A DNA stretch of 29,627 bases, from positions 1-29,627 of the IMG/VR virus record IMGVR_UViG_3300025131_004451; one strand, 5' to 3'. This document shows, piece after piece, positions 1 to 7,895 of the stretch. This DNA is from a virus. The translations under genes and the position numbers were made by a program. The notes beneath the pieces are model-generated. The model searched no databases. It saw only the letters and a program-made list of their open reading frames with translations, and had not been told where the DNA came from. Positions within the stretch are counted from its first letter, which is position 1. Each line of letters starts with the position of its first letter.

Positions 1-972
1 TCATTTAATCTCTCCTTTCTCTACCATTGTGGAAAGGATTTTGGTGAGGTCTGCCGCTCGGGATTTATTTACTCCATCTAAAGAGTACCATCCCTTGGAC
101 GGAGAGGTTACTACCCCACTCTTGTATGCGGAGGAGGTAAGACCATAATCAAGAGATAATCCTTCATTATACATAAGTTTAAACTCACAATCTTGGTATG
201 GCACTGTAACCTTATTTTTAACACACTTAATTGTTCCCTTGATTCCAATCGGATTTTTCATCTCATCATATAAAATATCTCCTTTAGCAGATACTGTTTC
301 TAGTGACACAGCACAATAATACAATAAGGCTTTACCTCCCCCTGCTTTAGTTCTGGGATCACCAAAAACTAGACCAACTTTACTGCGTACCTGATTAACA
401 ATAATCAGCGCAGCTTTATGTTTACGTAACAAGGGGTTAATACGGCGGAGACATTGTCCCGCGACTTTAGCTCTCAAGGCACCAGAAATCTCTCCATGAG
501 CGCCTAAATCTCCCTGCATCTCTTTTCGGGTGGGAGATACACCAATGGAGTCGTACCCAATAACAATAGGCGTATCCTTATCTTTCTCACGAATGGCTAT
601 AATAGCGTTCTCAATGGTCTCAAAACAATCTTCCATTGTTTCGGGCATCGTATAAATTAACTTCTCAGAATCAACCCCAAGAGCTTTGGCAAAGGAGGGG
701 GAATAGGCGTGTTCGTTATCCACCATTACAGTATAGAAACCCTGCTTCTGCGCTCCTTTAAAGGCGTGGGTCAGGAATACCGTCTTTGCGGTGGAGGATT
801 CGCCGTAAATCTCTGTGATGCCTCCGATAGGGAAACCACCCTTATACTGTCCTGAGATAATCTTGTTTAGCGCGTAAGAGCCCGAATCAACAAACCCAAA
901 GACTTGTTCCTCCTCAGAGAGAAGGTTAGCCCCTTCGAGCCTTTTACAGATGTCATCTAAAATACTAGCCAT
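1..972 (-). CDS. recA: RecA/UvsX-family recombinase
   Basis: This is a complete 323-residue strand-exchange recombinase that forms an ATP-dependent filament on ssDNA for recombination-dependent replication and repair. Visible are Walker A GESSTAKT (residues 57-64), the catalytic glutamate in DNEHA (E88), Walker B VIGYDS (D141) and the NQVR switch (193-196), followed by the glycine-rich L2 loop. These resemble bacterial RecA more than T4 UvsX. The length is slightly below the usual 350, so the acidic C-terminal tail is short. ATG at 972 is preceded at four bases by CTATAATA, with no Shine-Dalgarno at normal spacing. The gene follows a probable virion gene and sits apart from the other recombination genes (gp32-, UvsY-like, gp46/47) at 11-20 kb. 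The family call is secure; RecA versus UvsX naming is a matter of degree. Confidence 0.95.
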   Translation of the reverse strand: MASILDDICKRLEGANLLSEEEQVFGFVDSGSYALNKIISGQYKGGFPIGGITEIYGESSTAKTVFLTHAFKGAQKQGFYTVMVDNEHAYSPSFAKALGVDSEKLIYTMPETMEDCFETIENAIIAIREKDKDTPIVIGYDSIGVSPTRKEMQGDLGAHGEISGALRAKVAGQCLRRINPLLRKHKAALIIVNQVRSKVGLVFGDPRTKAGGGKALLYYCAVSLETVSAKGDILYDEMKNPIGIKGTIKCVKNKVTVPYQDCEFKLMYNEGLSLDYGLTSSAYKSGVVTSPSKGWYSLDGVNKSRAADLTKILSTMVEKGEIK

Positions 973-976
973 GACC

Positions 977-984
977 TATTATAG
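977..984 (-). promoter_or_regulatory. CTATAATA start-proximal box for recA
   Basis: Read on the minus strand, CTATAATA ends four bases before the recA ATG. A weak -35-like TTCAAA lies 16 bases further upstream. At this spacing the predicted transcription start falls on or next to the ATG, which would give a leaderless mRNA. The same box and spacing recur at other gene starts in this window. Confidence 0.6.
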
Positions 985-1013
985 TCATAGCTAGTAAAAT
1001 TTGAACGCTACTT

Positions 1014-1952
1014 TTAGCTATAATCGTGACGAGACACGTCGTATTCCGATATAGGTCCACCTTCTGCGCGGGTGAATGCAAACAGGCAGCCCTGGGCTCT
1101 AGGTCCATCCTTGCCTGCTACGGCAAGCTCCCAATTAAACAGATGCCGTCCATCAGCAATATTATTACCGACTTTGTCCAATACATCCCTGCTAAAAGAG
1201 AGTTGCTCATTAGCAGCTAGATAAGGTCCATACAAGGCGCCTTCCCAGTTGGCATTAAAAGGGGCATATCCGCGCCAGACCACATTGCGGTCCAGCTCGG
1301 GGAACTTGTCCATGGTCTCGTGATCGAGAAGCCAAAATTTCCCGAATACGGTCTCCTGATTATGCGTGTACGAGGTCATGGGGAACCGATCCGTACCAAC
1401 CGAAGAAACGCCAAAGGTATAGGTCCACCCCATGGTGGTATGGTCTATTTCTGTGTCGGTAGATGACCACGCTCGTCTACTATAAAACTTTTGCGAAGTC
1501 TGGAGTTCTCCTGCAGGTCCTAAACCTCCTTCTGTAACAGCACCATAAGTATTACCATTAGCATCTGCGCTGGTTGCCAGAACCGTAAACTTTTGAGGTT
1601 GTTGATACGCAGAAGTTGAGAATCTATCATAAGACTTCCGAACGCGCACATTGGCGGTCACCTTACCCCATACTGTGGTTACTATGGGGGAGCCAGAAAC
1701 AACGGTGCTGGTCGGTACAGTAGAGGATAAACTAAAATCCCTAGGGCTAACATTCTCCCAGCTATACTGGGGTGCGCGGAAATAATTTACAGATAGCCAC
1801 TGTTCTGTAATACAGTGGGGACCTCCGAAACTACCTGAAGCGCCGACAAATCCTGATGCCGGTGATAAACCTGATACAGTAACGTTTCCGGTTCCGCCTG
1901 ATACGTTAACGGGAGGGGAGATATTTGTGGGGGAAATTGGGGATGGAGCCAT
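1014..1952 (-). CDS. Probable virion structural protein, unrecognised
   Basis: I do not recognise this 312-residue protein. The first 45 residues are rich in Pro, Gly, Ser and Thr (an MAPSPISPTN start, then GGTGN and SGSFGG stretches), like the flexible linkers of tail or fibre proteins. The rest is rich in aromatic residues, Asn, Ser and Thr with few Lys, which suggests a beta-rich exported or virion protein. No signal peptide or membrane segment is visible. It has a Shine-Dalgarno-like GGTAGG about ten bases before ATG 1952, with a small hairpin just upstream. It lies between two short charged proteins and recA. A tail, baseplate or fibre-associated role is an inference from composition only. 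Confidence 0.5.
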   Translation of the reverse strand: MAPSPISPTNISPPVNVSGGTGNVTVSGLSPASGFVGASGSFGGPHCITEQWLSVNYFRAPQYSWENVSPRDFSLSSTVPTSTVVSGSPIVTTVWGKVTANVRVRKSYDRFSTSAYQQPQKFTVLATSADANGNTYGAVTEGGLGPAGELQTSQKFYSRRAWSSTDTEIDHTTMGWTYTFGVSSVGTDRFPMTSYTHNQETVFGKFWLLDHETMDKFPELDRNVVWRGYAPFNANWEGALYGPYLAANEQLSFSRDVLDKVGNNIADGRHLFNWELAVAGKDGPRAQGCLFAFTRAEGGPISEYDVSRHDYS

Positions 1953-1964
1953 ATTATTTTTACC

Positions 1965-1980
1965 TACCTATATCTAGGTA
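1965..1980 (-). promoter_or_regulatory. Small hairpin before the 312-residue gene
   Basis: On the minus strand TACCTA, GATA, TAGGTA forms a perfect 6-bp stem with a four-base loop. Its 3' arm overlaps the Shine-Dalgarno-like AGGTAGG of the gene starting at 1952. It could modulate ribosome access or be a short terminator for the 59-residue gene, although the run of T expected of a terminator is absent. Confidence 0.3.
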
Positions 1981-2004
1981 AGCAAACGACTTCCTATGCA
2001 TCTT

Positions 2005-2184
2005 TTACTTAGATTTTTTTGTCTTCTTTCCGAAGAGGCTCTTTTTAGAAGACTTCTCCTTAGGGGGAGGTACTTCCTCAACTTCCTCTTCGACAACTTC
2101 TTCGACAACTTCTTGGGCAGCTTGAGCCGCCTCCGCACGAATTCTAGCGAGTCTTGCTCTGCGTCTTTGGTGTATATTTGCCAT
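2005..2184 (-). CDS. Small highly charged protein (59 aa)
   Basis: I do not recognise this protein. It has three blocks: an Arg-rich N-terminus (HQRRRARLARIR), a Glu/Val-rich acidic middle with VVEEVVEEEVEEV, and a Pro then Lys-rich basic tail ending in KKTKKSK. The pattern suggests an extended or coiled-coil protein that binds nucleic acid or an acidic partner. An upstream in-frame ATG at 2208 would add eight residues. ATG 2184 is preferred because a CTATATAA box ends four bases before it, the spacing seen at several other starts here. It starts just after the end of the 73-residue gene and precedes the probable virion gene, so a virion-assembly role is possible but unproven. Confidence 0.6.
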   Translation of the reverse strand: MANIHQRRRARLARIRAEAAQAAQEVVEEVVEEEVEEVPPPKEKSSKKSLFGKKTKKSK

Positions 2185-2188
2185 GCAA

Positions 2189-2196
2189 TTATATAG
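2189..2196 (-). promoter_or_regulatory. CTATATAA start-proximal box
   Basis: CTATATAA on the minus strand ends four bases before ATG 2184. It is a two-mismatch variant of the CTATAATA box at other gene starts. It overlaps the stop codon of the upstream gene (2189-2191). Confidence 0.4.
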
Positions 2197-2410
2197 TACC
2201 ACTAACACCTACATTTTTGGCGGTTTTTGGCGCTTTCTTTTTAATCGCTTTTTTCATGGCTTTAGATTGCGTTTTTACTTCTTCATACAAAGGCGCCAAG
2301 CCCGCGCATTTAAGAACGCCAGGAAGGTCTATTACTTCCCCGGGAACCACTCTCCGTAAAACTCCTAAATCCACGTACACATCTATAGTCTGAGTATTTT
2401 TAAATTTCAT
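2189..2410 (-). CDS. Small phage protein, unknown (73 aa)
   Basis: I do not recognise this protein. The first half looks like a small beta domain (KNTQTIDVYVDLGV, then a VPGEVIDLPG turn). The second half is Lys/Ala-rich and strongly basic (KKAIKKKAPKTAKN) before a short SGTI end. Short proteins with an N-terminal 'IxVxV...PGExIDLP' pattern are common among hypothetical phage genes near structural genes. Its ATG lies 11 bases inside the end of the GDP-mannose dehydratase gene, so the two are probably translated from one message. Function is unknown. Confidence 0.6.
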   Translation of the reverse strand: MKFKNTQTIDVYVDLGVLRRVVPGEVIDLPGVLKCAGLAPLYEEVKTQSKAMKKAIKKKAPKTAKNVGVSGTI

Positions 2411-3383
2411 TTTTCAATCGTTTCTCCACCATTTCTTCTATCATAGTTTGGAAGGTGTACTCCGGCGACCACCCTAACTTATTGGAAAGTTTAGAGGGAT
2501 CGCCTCGCAGAGTGTTTCCTTCGGTAGGGCGGTAGTATTTAGGGTCGATTATAACATAATCAGAATAGTTTAAACCGAGCTTAGAAAATACAATCTCGCA
2601 CACCTCTCTTACTGTGTGAGTTTCTCCCGTGGCGCATACCCACTCATCAGACGTATCATGTTGTAACATCATCCAGATTGCCCTTACAAAGTCTTTAGCA
2701 TGACCCCAATCACGACCCGCCTCTAAGTTTCCTAATGCCAGTGTTGTCTGTTGTCCTCTATAAATTTTAATAGCCCCTTCTACAATTTTGCTCGTAACAA
2801 AATCTATCCCGCGACGAGGCGATTCATGGTTAAATAAAATGCCATTTACTACAAACATATTGTATGAATTACGATAAACTTGACATAAGTTGTAGGCGTA
2901 TAGCTTACCGCAAGCGTAGGGGCTCACCGGGCGCATCGTCGTAGTTTCGGACCGTGTGTTGTTTCCTTCGTGCTCGGTCCCGTACATCTCGGAAGAACCA
3001 GCTTGGTAAATTTTAGCGGACTTGCAGTGCATACGTGCACATTCCAAAATAGTCTGTACTCCTATCAAGTCATTTTGTATAGTGAGGATAGGTTGTTCAA
3101 AACTAATCTTAACATGAGATTGGGCGGCAAAGTTATAAATTTCGTCAGGGATCACCTGCTGGAACAGTCGAGCCATTGCGCTCATGTCAGTTATGTCTAT
3201 ACTTTCTAAAATAAAATTCTCATTATCAATAACCGTGTTTAGGCGGGGGAGTGTAGCATCTATCGATGAGTGATGACGATGAATCCCCCATACTTTATAA
3301 CCTTTCTCTAAAAGTAACTCAGCGAGGTAGGAGCCGTCTTGTCCTCCGACCCCCGTAATAATTGCTTTGCGTGTATTTTTCAT
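2400..3383 (-). CDS. gmd: GDP-mannose 4,6-dehydratase
   Basis: Gmd is a short-chain dehydrogenase that converts GDP-D-mannose to GDP-4-keto-6-deoxy-D-mannose, the precursor of fucose, rhamnose, perosamine and related sugars. The Rossmann motif GVGGQDG is at residues 11-17, the SSEMYG segment holding the catalytic Ser/Glu is at 130-135, and the catalytic YxxxK is Y156/K160. The length of 327 residues fits the family (about 340-370), slightly short. The frame stays open upstream to 3419, but ATG 3383 is chosen because it forms a TAATG junction with the upstream gene and puts the Rossmann motif at the normal distance. No reductase or epimerase that would finish a specific sugar is evident in the window. 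Confidence 0.93.
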   Translation of the reverse strand: MKNTRKAIITGVGGQDGSYLAELLLEKGYKVWGIHRHHSSIDATLPRLNTVIDNENFILESIDITDMSAMARLFQQVIPDEIYNFAAQSHVKISFEQPILTIQNDLIGVQTILECARMHCKSAKIYQAGSSEMYGTEHEGNNTRSETTTMRPVSPYACGKLYAYNLCQVYRNSYNMFVVNGILFNHESPRRGIDFVTSKIVEGAIKIYRGQQTTLALGNLEAGRDWGHAKDFVRAIWMMLQHDTSDEWVCATGETHTVREVCEIVFSKLGLNYSDYVIIDPKYYRPTEGNTLRGDPSKLSNKLGWSPEYTFQTMIEEMVEKRLKNEI

Positions 3384-4681
3384 TAAATTTCTACCGGTTC
3401 TACTCCTTCTCCTACGCACGGGTAAGGAGAATCGCCTTCGATTATTTCAAAAGACGGACATGGGACAATAAACTTGCCTCCTTTATTTAAGTACTCAGAC
3501 TCCCTTATCTTAAACTCATTAATGAAGTGCCACGGGAGAACCAATAAGTAGTCAGGCTGCACTTCTCTCATTTTATCCTCAGAATAAATGGAGATATTGG
3601 TACCAACTGTCTTTAACCCATACTTATAAGGACTTCGTTCGGCTATACCATCAATATCCGAGCTATCTAATCCAAACCATTGAAGTAATGTATTTCCTTT
3701 AGTGGATGCACCATACCCCCAAATAGTTTTTCCTTTACTCTTTTCCTCTCGAATAAATTTCACTGTTTTATTTTTGAGCTCTGTAATCTTTTCAAAAAAT
3801 ATTTTATATGTCTCGGGGTCAGTAATCCTTTCTTTTTCTTCTAAGGCTTCAATACTTTCAACTCTATATTTAGCCACATCGCGGTAAGGCGATGTACGAA
3901 ACTTGGTATGATCGGCTTTATCTTTTCGAATATATAATCTAAAACTTCCACCATTGATATCATTTAACTTACAATCTACTACGTCCATACCCACCTGAGA
4001 TAGTAACTTCTTCATAGAATTTAAAGTATGGTAATAAACATGTTCATGGCAGATGTTATCGAACGCAAGTTGTCGCAACATTAGTGGGGTGTAGCTCATC
4101 TGAATCACTAGTAACCCTTCGTCATCGAGGACCTCGTCAATCTCTTTCAAAAAGGTGAGAGGGTCAGCAAGATCATAAAACATCGCGATAATTGAAATAA
4201 TTTTGGCTTTCTTATGACCAAACTTAGAATTTTTATAAGCGGCAGCGGAGAAAAAGTCTTGAATTACTAAGTCCGCTAGTTGCGATGATTCTTTATAATA
4301 ACTATCATCGCAAGGATCTACGCCTACCTTCTTAAAAGTATTAGGGATAAACTTAAACATAGTTCCATCATTACAAGCAATGTCCATGAAAATATCCCCA
4401 GGTTTCGTCGGAATAGAAGCTATACAATCCTCCGCAATATTCTTAAGTTCGTGAGTCATTGTAGCATTAATCCCAGAGCGGTACCAATACTTCCCATACA
4501 TTTTATGTGCGTCTGGAACATCTGTGAGTCGAGGAGCCTCAATCCCTTCGTCCATTACTAAAGTAAGAGGAGATTTATCCGAAATATTTCCTGTTGCGAG
4601 GTCATTATCTGACACAAAATCGGACACATGAATGTCTCCCAAGCTAAAAAGTTGGTCATGAAACTTAAAATACTTAATCAT
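3383..4681 (-). CDS. Sugar C-methyltransferase (class I SAM-dependent)
   Basis: This 432-residue protein has the architecture of NDP-sugar C-methyltransferases (NovU/TylC3 type): a class I SAM domain followed by a C-terminal C-methyltransferase domain. Motif I is DIACNDGT (100-107), the family-typical CHEHVYYH follows at 211-218, and the C-terminal GYGASTKGN is at 322-330. LPWHF and the closing IVPCPSFEII also match the family. The N-terminal zinc-binding region of this family normally has four cysteines. Here the equivalent region (about 1-30) has none, so the zinc site is lost. It starts the last part of the sugar cassette and has its own CTATAATA box four bases before ATG 4681, with no Shine-Dalgarno. 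It probably methylates a keto sugar, perhaps one derived from the Gmd product. Confidence 0.85.
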   Translation of the reverse strand: MIKYFKFHDQLFSLGDIHVSDFVSDNDLATGNISDKSPLTLVMDEGIEAPRLTDVPDAHKMYGKYWYRSGINATMTHELKNIAEDCIASIPTKPGDIFMDIACNDGTMFKFIPNTFKKVGVDPCDDSYYKESSQLADLVIQDFFSAAAYKNSKFGHKKAKIISIIAMFYDLADPLTFLKEIDEVLDDEGLLVIQMSYTPLMLRQLAFDNICHEHVYYHTLNSMKKLLSQVGMDVVDCKLNDINGGSFRLYIRKDKADHTKFRTSPYRDVAKYRVESIEALEEKERITDPETYKIFFEKITELKNKTVKFIREEKSKGKTIWGYGASTKGNTLLQWFGLDSSDIDGIAERSPYKYGLKTVGTNISIYSEDKMREVQPDYLLVLPWHFINEFKIRESEYLNKGGKFIVPCPSFEIIEGDSPYPCVGEGVEPVEI

Positions 4682-4685
4682 ATCG

Positions 4686-4693
4686 TATTATAG
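4686..4693 (-). promoter_or_regulatory. CTATAATA start-proximal box for C-methyltransferase
   Basis: An exact CTATAATA on the minus strand ends four bases before ATG 4681. It includes the stop codon of the upstream FkbM gene (4688-4690). No TTGACA-like -35 lies 16-18 bases upstream, which argues against an ordinary sigma-70 promoter and fits a T4-late-type promoter. Confidence 0.6.
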
Positions 4694-5380
4694 TTCGTTC
4701 CGCGTATAAAAATCGTTTATTTTCCAACGTTCTTTAAGAACATACCCGTGCTCACTCATATACTTTTCTATATCCGCGTCTGCGTAATTATTTTCTACTA
4801 CGAATAGTTTCACATCGTAAGCAGAGAAATCGAATCCTTTTAGCACATCTAATTCGGTGCCTTCGGTGTCGATAGAAATAAAGTCTATTTGTGATCGATT
4901 GTGGAAAGGGGTTCCCTTTACGGTATTTTCCAAAATATATGGCAACGTTCGGACCGGGACTGCCATATCTTCGCTCCCATTTATAATATGTTGGTGGGCT
5001 TCTACTAACCTCTTGTCAGGTTTGAGAGATGATAAAGAGGACATAATACTTTTTTCTCCAACATCAAAAATAGTAAGAGTAGCTGTGCTACCTTCTTCAC
5101 CCGAACCAACCGCGTAATAACGAACCAATTGGCGGTGAGCCTCTAAAGATTTAGAAAAGCCCGTATTGGGCTCAATACACAAAACATCCCAACCAAGATC
5201 CTCAAAGTATTTCGTATTAGACCCTTTAATGCCATCGGCAGCACCTACCTCGATACAACACCCCCGGGATTGGTTGGGAAAATATTTTTCAATAAATTTG
5301 TCCGTCTCCCACTGTCCATAATATTTGGAAGAAGCAATAGAGTCAATTTCCTCTTTATTTTTATCTACATTATAAGTCAT
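4688..5380 (-). CDS. FkbM-family methyltransferase
   Basis: This 230-residue SAM-dependent methyltransferase is of the FkbM type, which usually O-methylates sugars or polyketides. Motif I is CIEVGAADG (42-50), the acidic ribose contact is in VLCIEPN (67-72), and the family signature DFISIDTEG at 166-174 is followed by TELDVLKGFD. A Shine-Dalgarno GGAG lies about nine bases before ATG 5380, and the start overlaps the preceding gene's end by 11 bases. Its place in a glycosyltransferase run suggests it caps or decorates a glycan by methylation. The exact acceptor cannot be deduced. Confidence 0.88.
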   Translation of the reverse strand: MTYNVDKNKEEIDSIASSKYYGQWETDKFIEKYFPNQSRGCCIEVGAADGIKGSNTKYFEDLGWDVLCIEPNTGFSKSLEAHRQLVRYYAVGSGEEGSTATLTIFDVGEKSIMSSLSSLKPDKRLVEAHQHIINGSEDMAVPVRTLPYILENTVKGTPFHNRSQIDFISIDTEGTELDVLKGFDFSAYDVKLFVVENNYADADIEKYMSEHGYVLKERWKINDFYTRNEL

Positions 5381-6158
5381 TTCTTTTTCTCCATTCTTTT
5401 TGCATACGCTTAAAGACGTTGATTTCGTCTTCTCCTACATCCTGCATCCATGCCTGTGGACCTGTATTTTTAGATTGTTCCCAACACGAAATAATGACAT
5501 CATTGAATCCTCCCCTACGTGCCGCATCTAAGTTAGGATAAATACAGGCTTCGTGTGCGAGTCCTGGAGTAAGTAATGTGCGCCCTTCCGTAGGATGAGA
5601 GTTAGCGGTAGTTTCAAAAGCATGTGGGGTTCGAGCTCCTCTACTTTCCGCCAACTTCAAATATTTAAGAAGATGCGTACGTGTCCACACACAAGGTAGT
5701 AGAGAGGTAGTTACGAGGGCATGAGGGGCGTTAGAAGCGAGGTACCAATTACCTTCTAACAAAGACTCGGCTCGGTCCATGTAATCAGGCTGTAGATATA
5801 ACTTATCACCTTTGCCCTCTTCGAGAAGTTTCAATCCTTCTAATAGCCTCAGACGATGTGCCTCTAACAAAGGTTTAATAGGGTAATGGTCCTCAAAACA
5901 CATTAAAAAATAATCGTCAGGGCATCTTTCAAAAAATTCGATTAGGGGCTCACACCACCCACGTCCGTCATCTTGGTCACCCATAGAATGAAACGAGAAA
6001 TTTTCTTGCAATTCTATATCAGGTTTATCAAAACCTAGAACTACGCTCTGCACCTCAGATGCCCAGTTTTTTCTAAACAACTCCATGTAACCTTCTAATA
6101 AAAAGCTATACTTGTTGGAAGTTATTACATAATTTTTTAGTTTACCTAAATAACTCAT
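5370..6158 (-). CDS. Putative glycosyltransferase-like protein
   Basis: This 262-residue protein has features of a GT-A-like transferase but no classical DxD. NYVITSNKYSFLLEG at the N-terminus resembles the first strand and helix of phage and bacterial sugar-transfer proteins. The acidic segment DDYFLMCFEDHYPIK at 81-95 occupies the place where a metal/nucleotide-sugar motif is expected (E89-D90-H91). A hydrophobic LLPCVWTRTHLLKYL segment and late HEACIYPNLD fit a sugar-acceptor half. GGGGAAG before ATG 6158 supports the start. The gene sits between two other sugar genes with overlaps of 4 and 11 bases. A divergent glycosyltransferase is the best guess. Confidence 0.55.
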   Translation of the reverse strand: MSYLGKLKNYVITSNKYSFLLEGYMELFRKNWASEVQSVVLGFDKPDIELQENFSFHSMGDQDDGRGWCEPLIEFFERCPDDYFLMCFEDHYPIKPLLEAHRLRLLEGLKLLEEGKGDKLYLQPDYMDRAESLLEGNWYLASNAPHALVTTSLLPCVWTRTHLLKYLKLAESRGARTPHAFETTANSHPTEGRTLLTPGLAHEACIYPNLDAARRGGFNDVIISCWEQSKNTGPQAWMQDVGEDEINVFKRMQKEWRKRNDL

Positions 6159-6460
6159 TTGTCTTCCCCACTATAAAATTTATTTTTTCCGGTCCCCAAC
6201 AAATCATCAGCTGTTAATTCAAAAGTAGTATTTTTGGAAGCGGCTTTGTCCACTAATACACGCAATCCAGCATTAATTTGGTCTATTAAATTATTACGTT
6301 CTCTATTTGTTCCACTTACTTTAGCCAAAAATTCTTTCATTCTATCCTCGGGAATATCGGCTATATCATTGTGCCAATCCCGTCGCTGGTCTTCAAGGTT
6401 CCATAACCTAATATTAGCTATGGTAAGTTTATCCATAAGGTCTCCTATTGTGTCTGCCAT
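6155..6460 (-). CDS. DUF4254-like helical protein
   Basis: This is a 101-residue mostly helical protein. Its N-terminal pattern (TIGDLMDKLTIANIRLWNLE) resembles DUF4254 proteins, which occur beside glycosyltransferases in bacterial polysaccharide loci. DUF4254 proteins are usually longer, so this would be a short version. The rest is charged with a central helix pair and ends in a disordered GTGKNKFYSGEDK tail. ATG 6460 is used because the family pattern begins just after it. An internal ATG at 6436 has the better Shine-Dalgarno (GGAG six bases before). It overlaps its upstream neighbour by 16 bases and its downstream neighbour by 4. A helper of a glycosyltransferase is plausible; no catalytic residues are apparent. 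Confidence 0.55.
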   Translation of the reverse strand: MADTIGDLMDKLTIANIRLWNLEDQRRDWHNDIADIPEDRMKEFLAKVSGTNRERNNLIDQINAGLRVLVDKAASKNTTFELTADDLLGTGKNKFYSGEDK

Positions 6461-7341
6461 AGTTCTATAATTCGTTTAGCTTGTGCTACAGTAGTTTGGT
6501 GTTGAGCCACATGGTCGTATAACCCTTGGCAGTAGGTTCCGTAAAGTTCCTCCGTCATGGAATTATGTTGAACGAGGTGGTAAACCTCTCCAATCATCTT
6601 TTTGGGATAGTCCGTCATCGTATAAGGGGGGCAGTCGTCTATATCGGGGAAAAAGGGCACACATTTGTTAGCCATAATCTCCAAGTGTCTCATACAGTCC
6701 CACCCACCTTTCTTGTGCGTGATGCCATAAAGACTTTTCTCATAATCACTATAATACTCTTTCTCTGACTTAAAGGTGTAAGTTTCTAGTTTTCCAGGTA
6801 TAATCTGCGCCAACTCTTTTTCTTTTTTGGCTGTCCGGTCCGGAGGAACTAATTTTTCCTCAGGGATAGAGAAACTAATCGGGTGTAACATACTATGAGG
6901 TTCTTCTACAAGCTCTCTTTTAAAATACATATGTTTTCTATATTGTTCGAGTAGCTCATCTAAATCATGCCCATCAATAATAACAATCTCATTATCTTTG
7001 TAGTGCTGACATACTTCCTCGTAGTGCCTCGTTGAGCGGTACATACGTGAAAAAATAACACAGTCGTAAACTTTATTTTTTAAGTTTTCTTTTAGGTCGG
7101 CTTCCTCTATAACATTACGAAGCCCCGGCTCTAAGTTCCCACAAAGAGTAAACCCTTTCCCGTGGAAATTATTTGCAAACTCCGGAGGGATATCCGTGTA
7201 CATATGAAACTGGTCATACAATGTATGCACATCTTTACCTAGTAACGACTTAAGACCATGGTACACACAATCTCCCATGTAATCCACCGTTCTACTTACT
7301 GGAGCAATAGAAGGGTCCCATCCAAAAAATAAAATTTTCAT
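6445..7341 (-). CDS. GT-B-like glycosyltransferase, divergent
   Basis: This 298-residue protein begins with a beta-strand start typical of GT-B enzymes (MKILFFGWDPSIAP). It ends with a segment in which YGITHKKGGWDCMRHLEIMA is followed by CVPFF. This resembles the nucleotide-binding helix region of GT-B enzymes, where a conserved Arg or Glu precedes an 'A.G.P' turn. A DGHD motif lies near residue 125. The start at 7341 has AAGGAT five bases upstream and forms a TAATG junction with the gene before it. A role in transferring a sugar to a cell-surface or phage glycan is inferred from this and the surrounding cassette. Confidence 0.6.
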   Translation of the reverse strand: MKILFFGWDPSIAPVSRTVDYMGDCVYHGLKSLLGKDVHTLYDQFHMYTDIPPEFANNFHGKGFTLCGNLEPGLRNVIEEADLKENLKNKVYDCVIFSRMYRSTRHYEEVCQHYKDNEIVIIDGHDLDELLEQYRKHMYFKRELVEEPHSMLHPISFSIPEEKLVPPDRTAKKEKELAQIIPGKLETYTFKSEKEYYSDYEKSLYGITHKKGGWDCMRHLEIMANKCVPFFPDIDDCPPYTMTDYPKKMIGEVYHLVQHNSMTEELYGTYCQGLYDHVAQHQTTVAQAKRIIELWQTQ

Positions 7342-7895
7342 TAGTATCCTTGTTTATTCTCTAAGTGGTTTGTGTTTCCATCACCTCTGTACCAGTGATA
7401 GACATATAAGTGGTTCATTAAACCTAGTTTAATATTAGACTCTCTACATCGGATATGTAGCTGTCCATCTACACCTAGCATTCCTTCGGGGGCACCACCC
7501 AATTCCTTCCACACCGATTTCTTCACAATCATTACAACTCCAGACATATAAGGGGCATCCGTTACGTCAGCTACGCTGGCTAGCATATTGGGGCTCACTT
7601 GGGAAACCTCTCTACCTATACTCCGGTGGTAGCGCATATCATGGTTCTCTTCATCTACACCACCCATTTTTTGCCACGCACTTCCAATCCGATTGGTTCG
7701 ACAGGTAAAGAAGCCGTACTCTGGATTCTCGTCTATTGTTTTTTCAATAGTACTCATCCAGTCAGGAGTAGTGAACATGGCGTCGTGGTCAAGAAACACC
7801 GCCCAATCGTCATCCTCTAATAAATTCATGAATTTATTGTAAGCACCTCCTAGATTCTTTTCCAAATCGTAGGGTATTAGAGTGTAGATGTTCAT
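7341..7895 (-). CDS. Short GT-A glycosyltransferase (GT2-like)
   Basis: This 184-residue protein has a metal-binding DHD motif (D36-H37-D38) in WAVFLDHDAMF. It also has an acceptor-side segment with a glycine-rich GVDGQLHIRCRES at about 140-152, followed by HLYVYHWYRG. It is shorter than typical GT2 enzymes (250 or more). It lacks most of the N-terminal nucleotide-binding strand region before DxD, but the remaining domain is coherent and has no frame disruption. ATG 7895 overlaps the upstream stop as ATGA. It is probably a compact phage glycosyltransferase. An enzyme remnant cannot be excluded. Confidence 0.75.
   Translation of the reverse strand: MNIYTLIPYDLEKNLGGAYNKFMNLLEDDDWAVFLDHDAMFTTPDWMSTIEKTIDENPEYGFFTCRTNRIGSAWQKMGGVDEENHDMRYHRSIGREVSQVSPNMLASVADVTDAPYMSGVVMIVKKSVWKELGGAPEGMLGVDGQLHIRCRESNIKLGLMNHLYVYHWYRGDGNTNHLENKQGY

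Noticed and set aside
987-1021. Inverted repeat ATAGCTA/TAGCTAT between the 312-residue gene and recA as a terminator
   Set aside because: The loop is 21 bases, the stem is only 7 AT-rich pairs, one arm overlaps the coding end, and no T-run follows.
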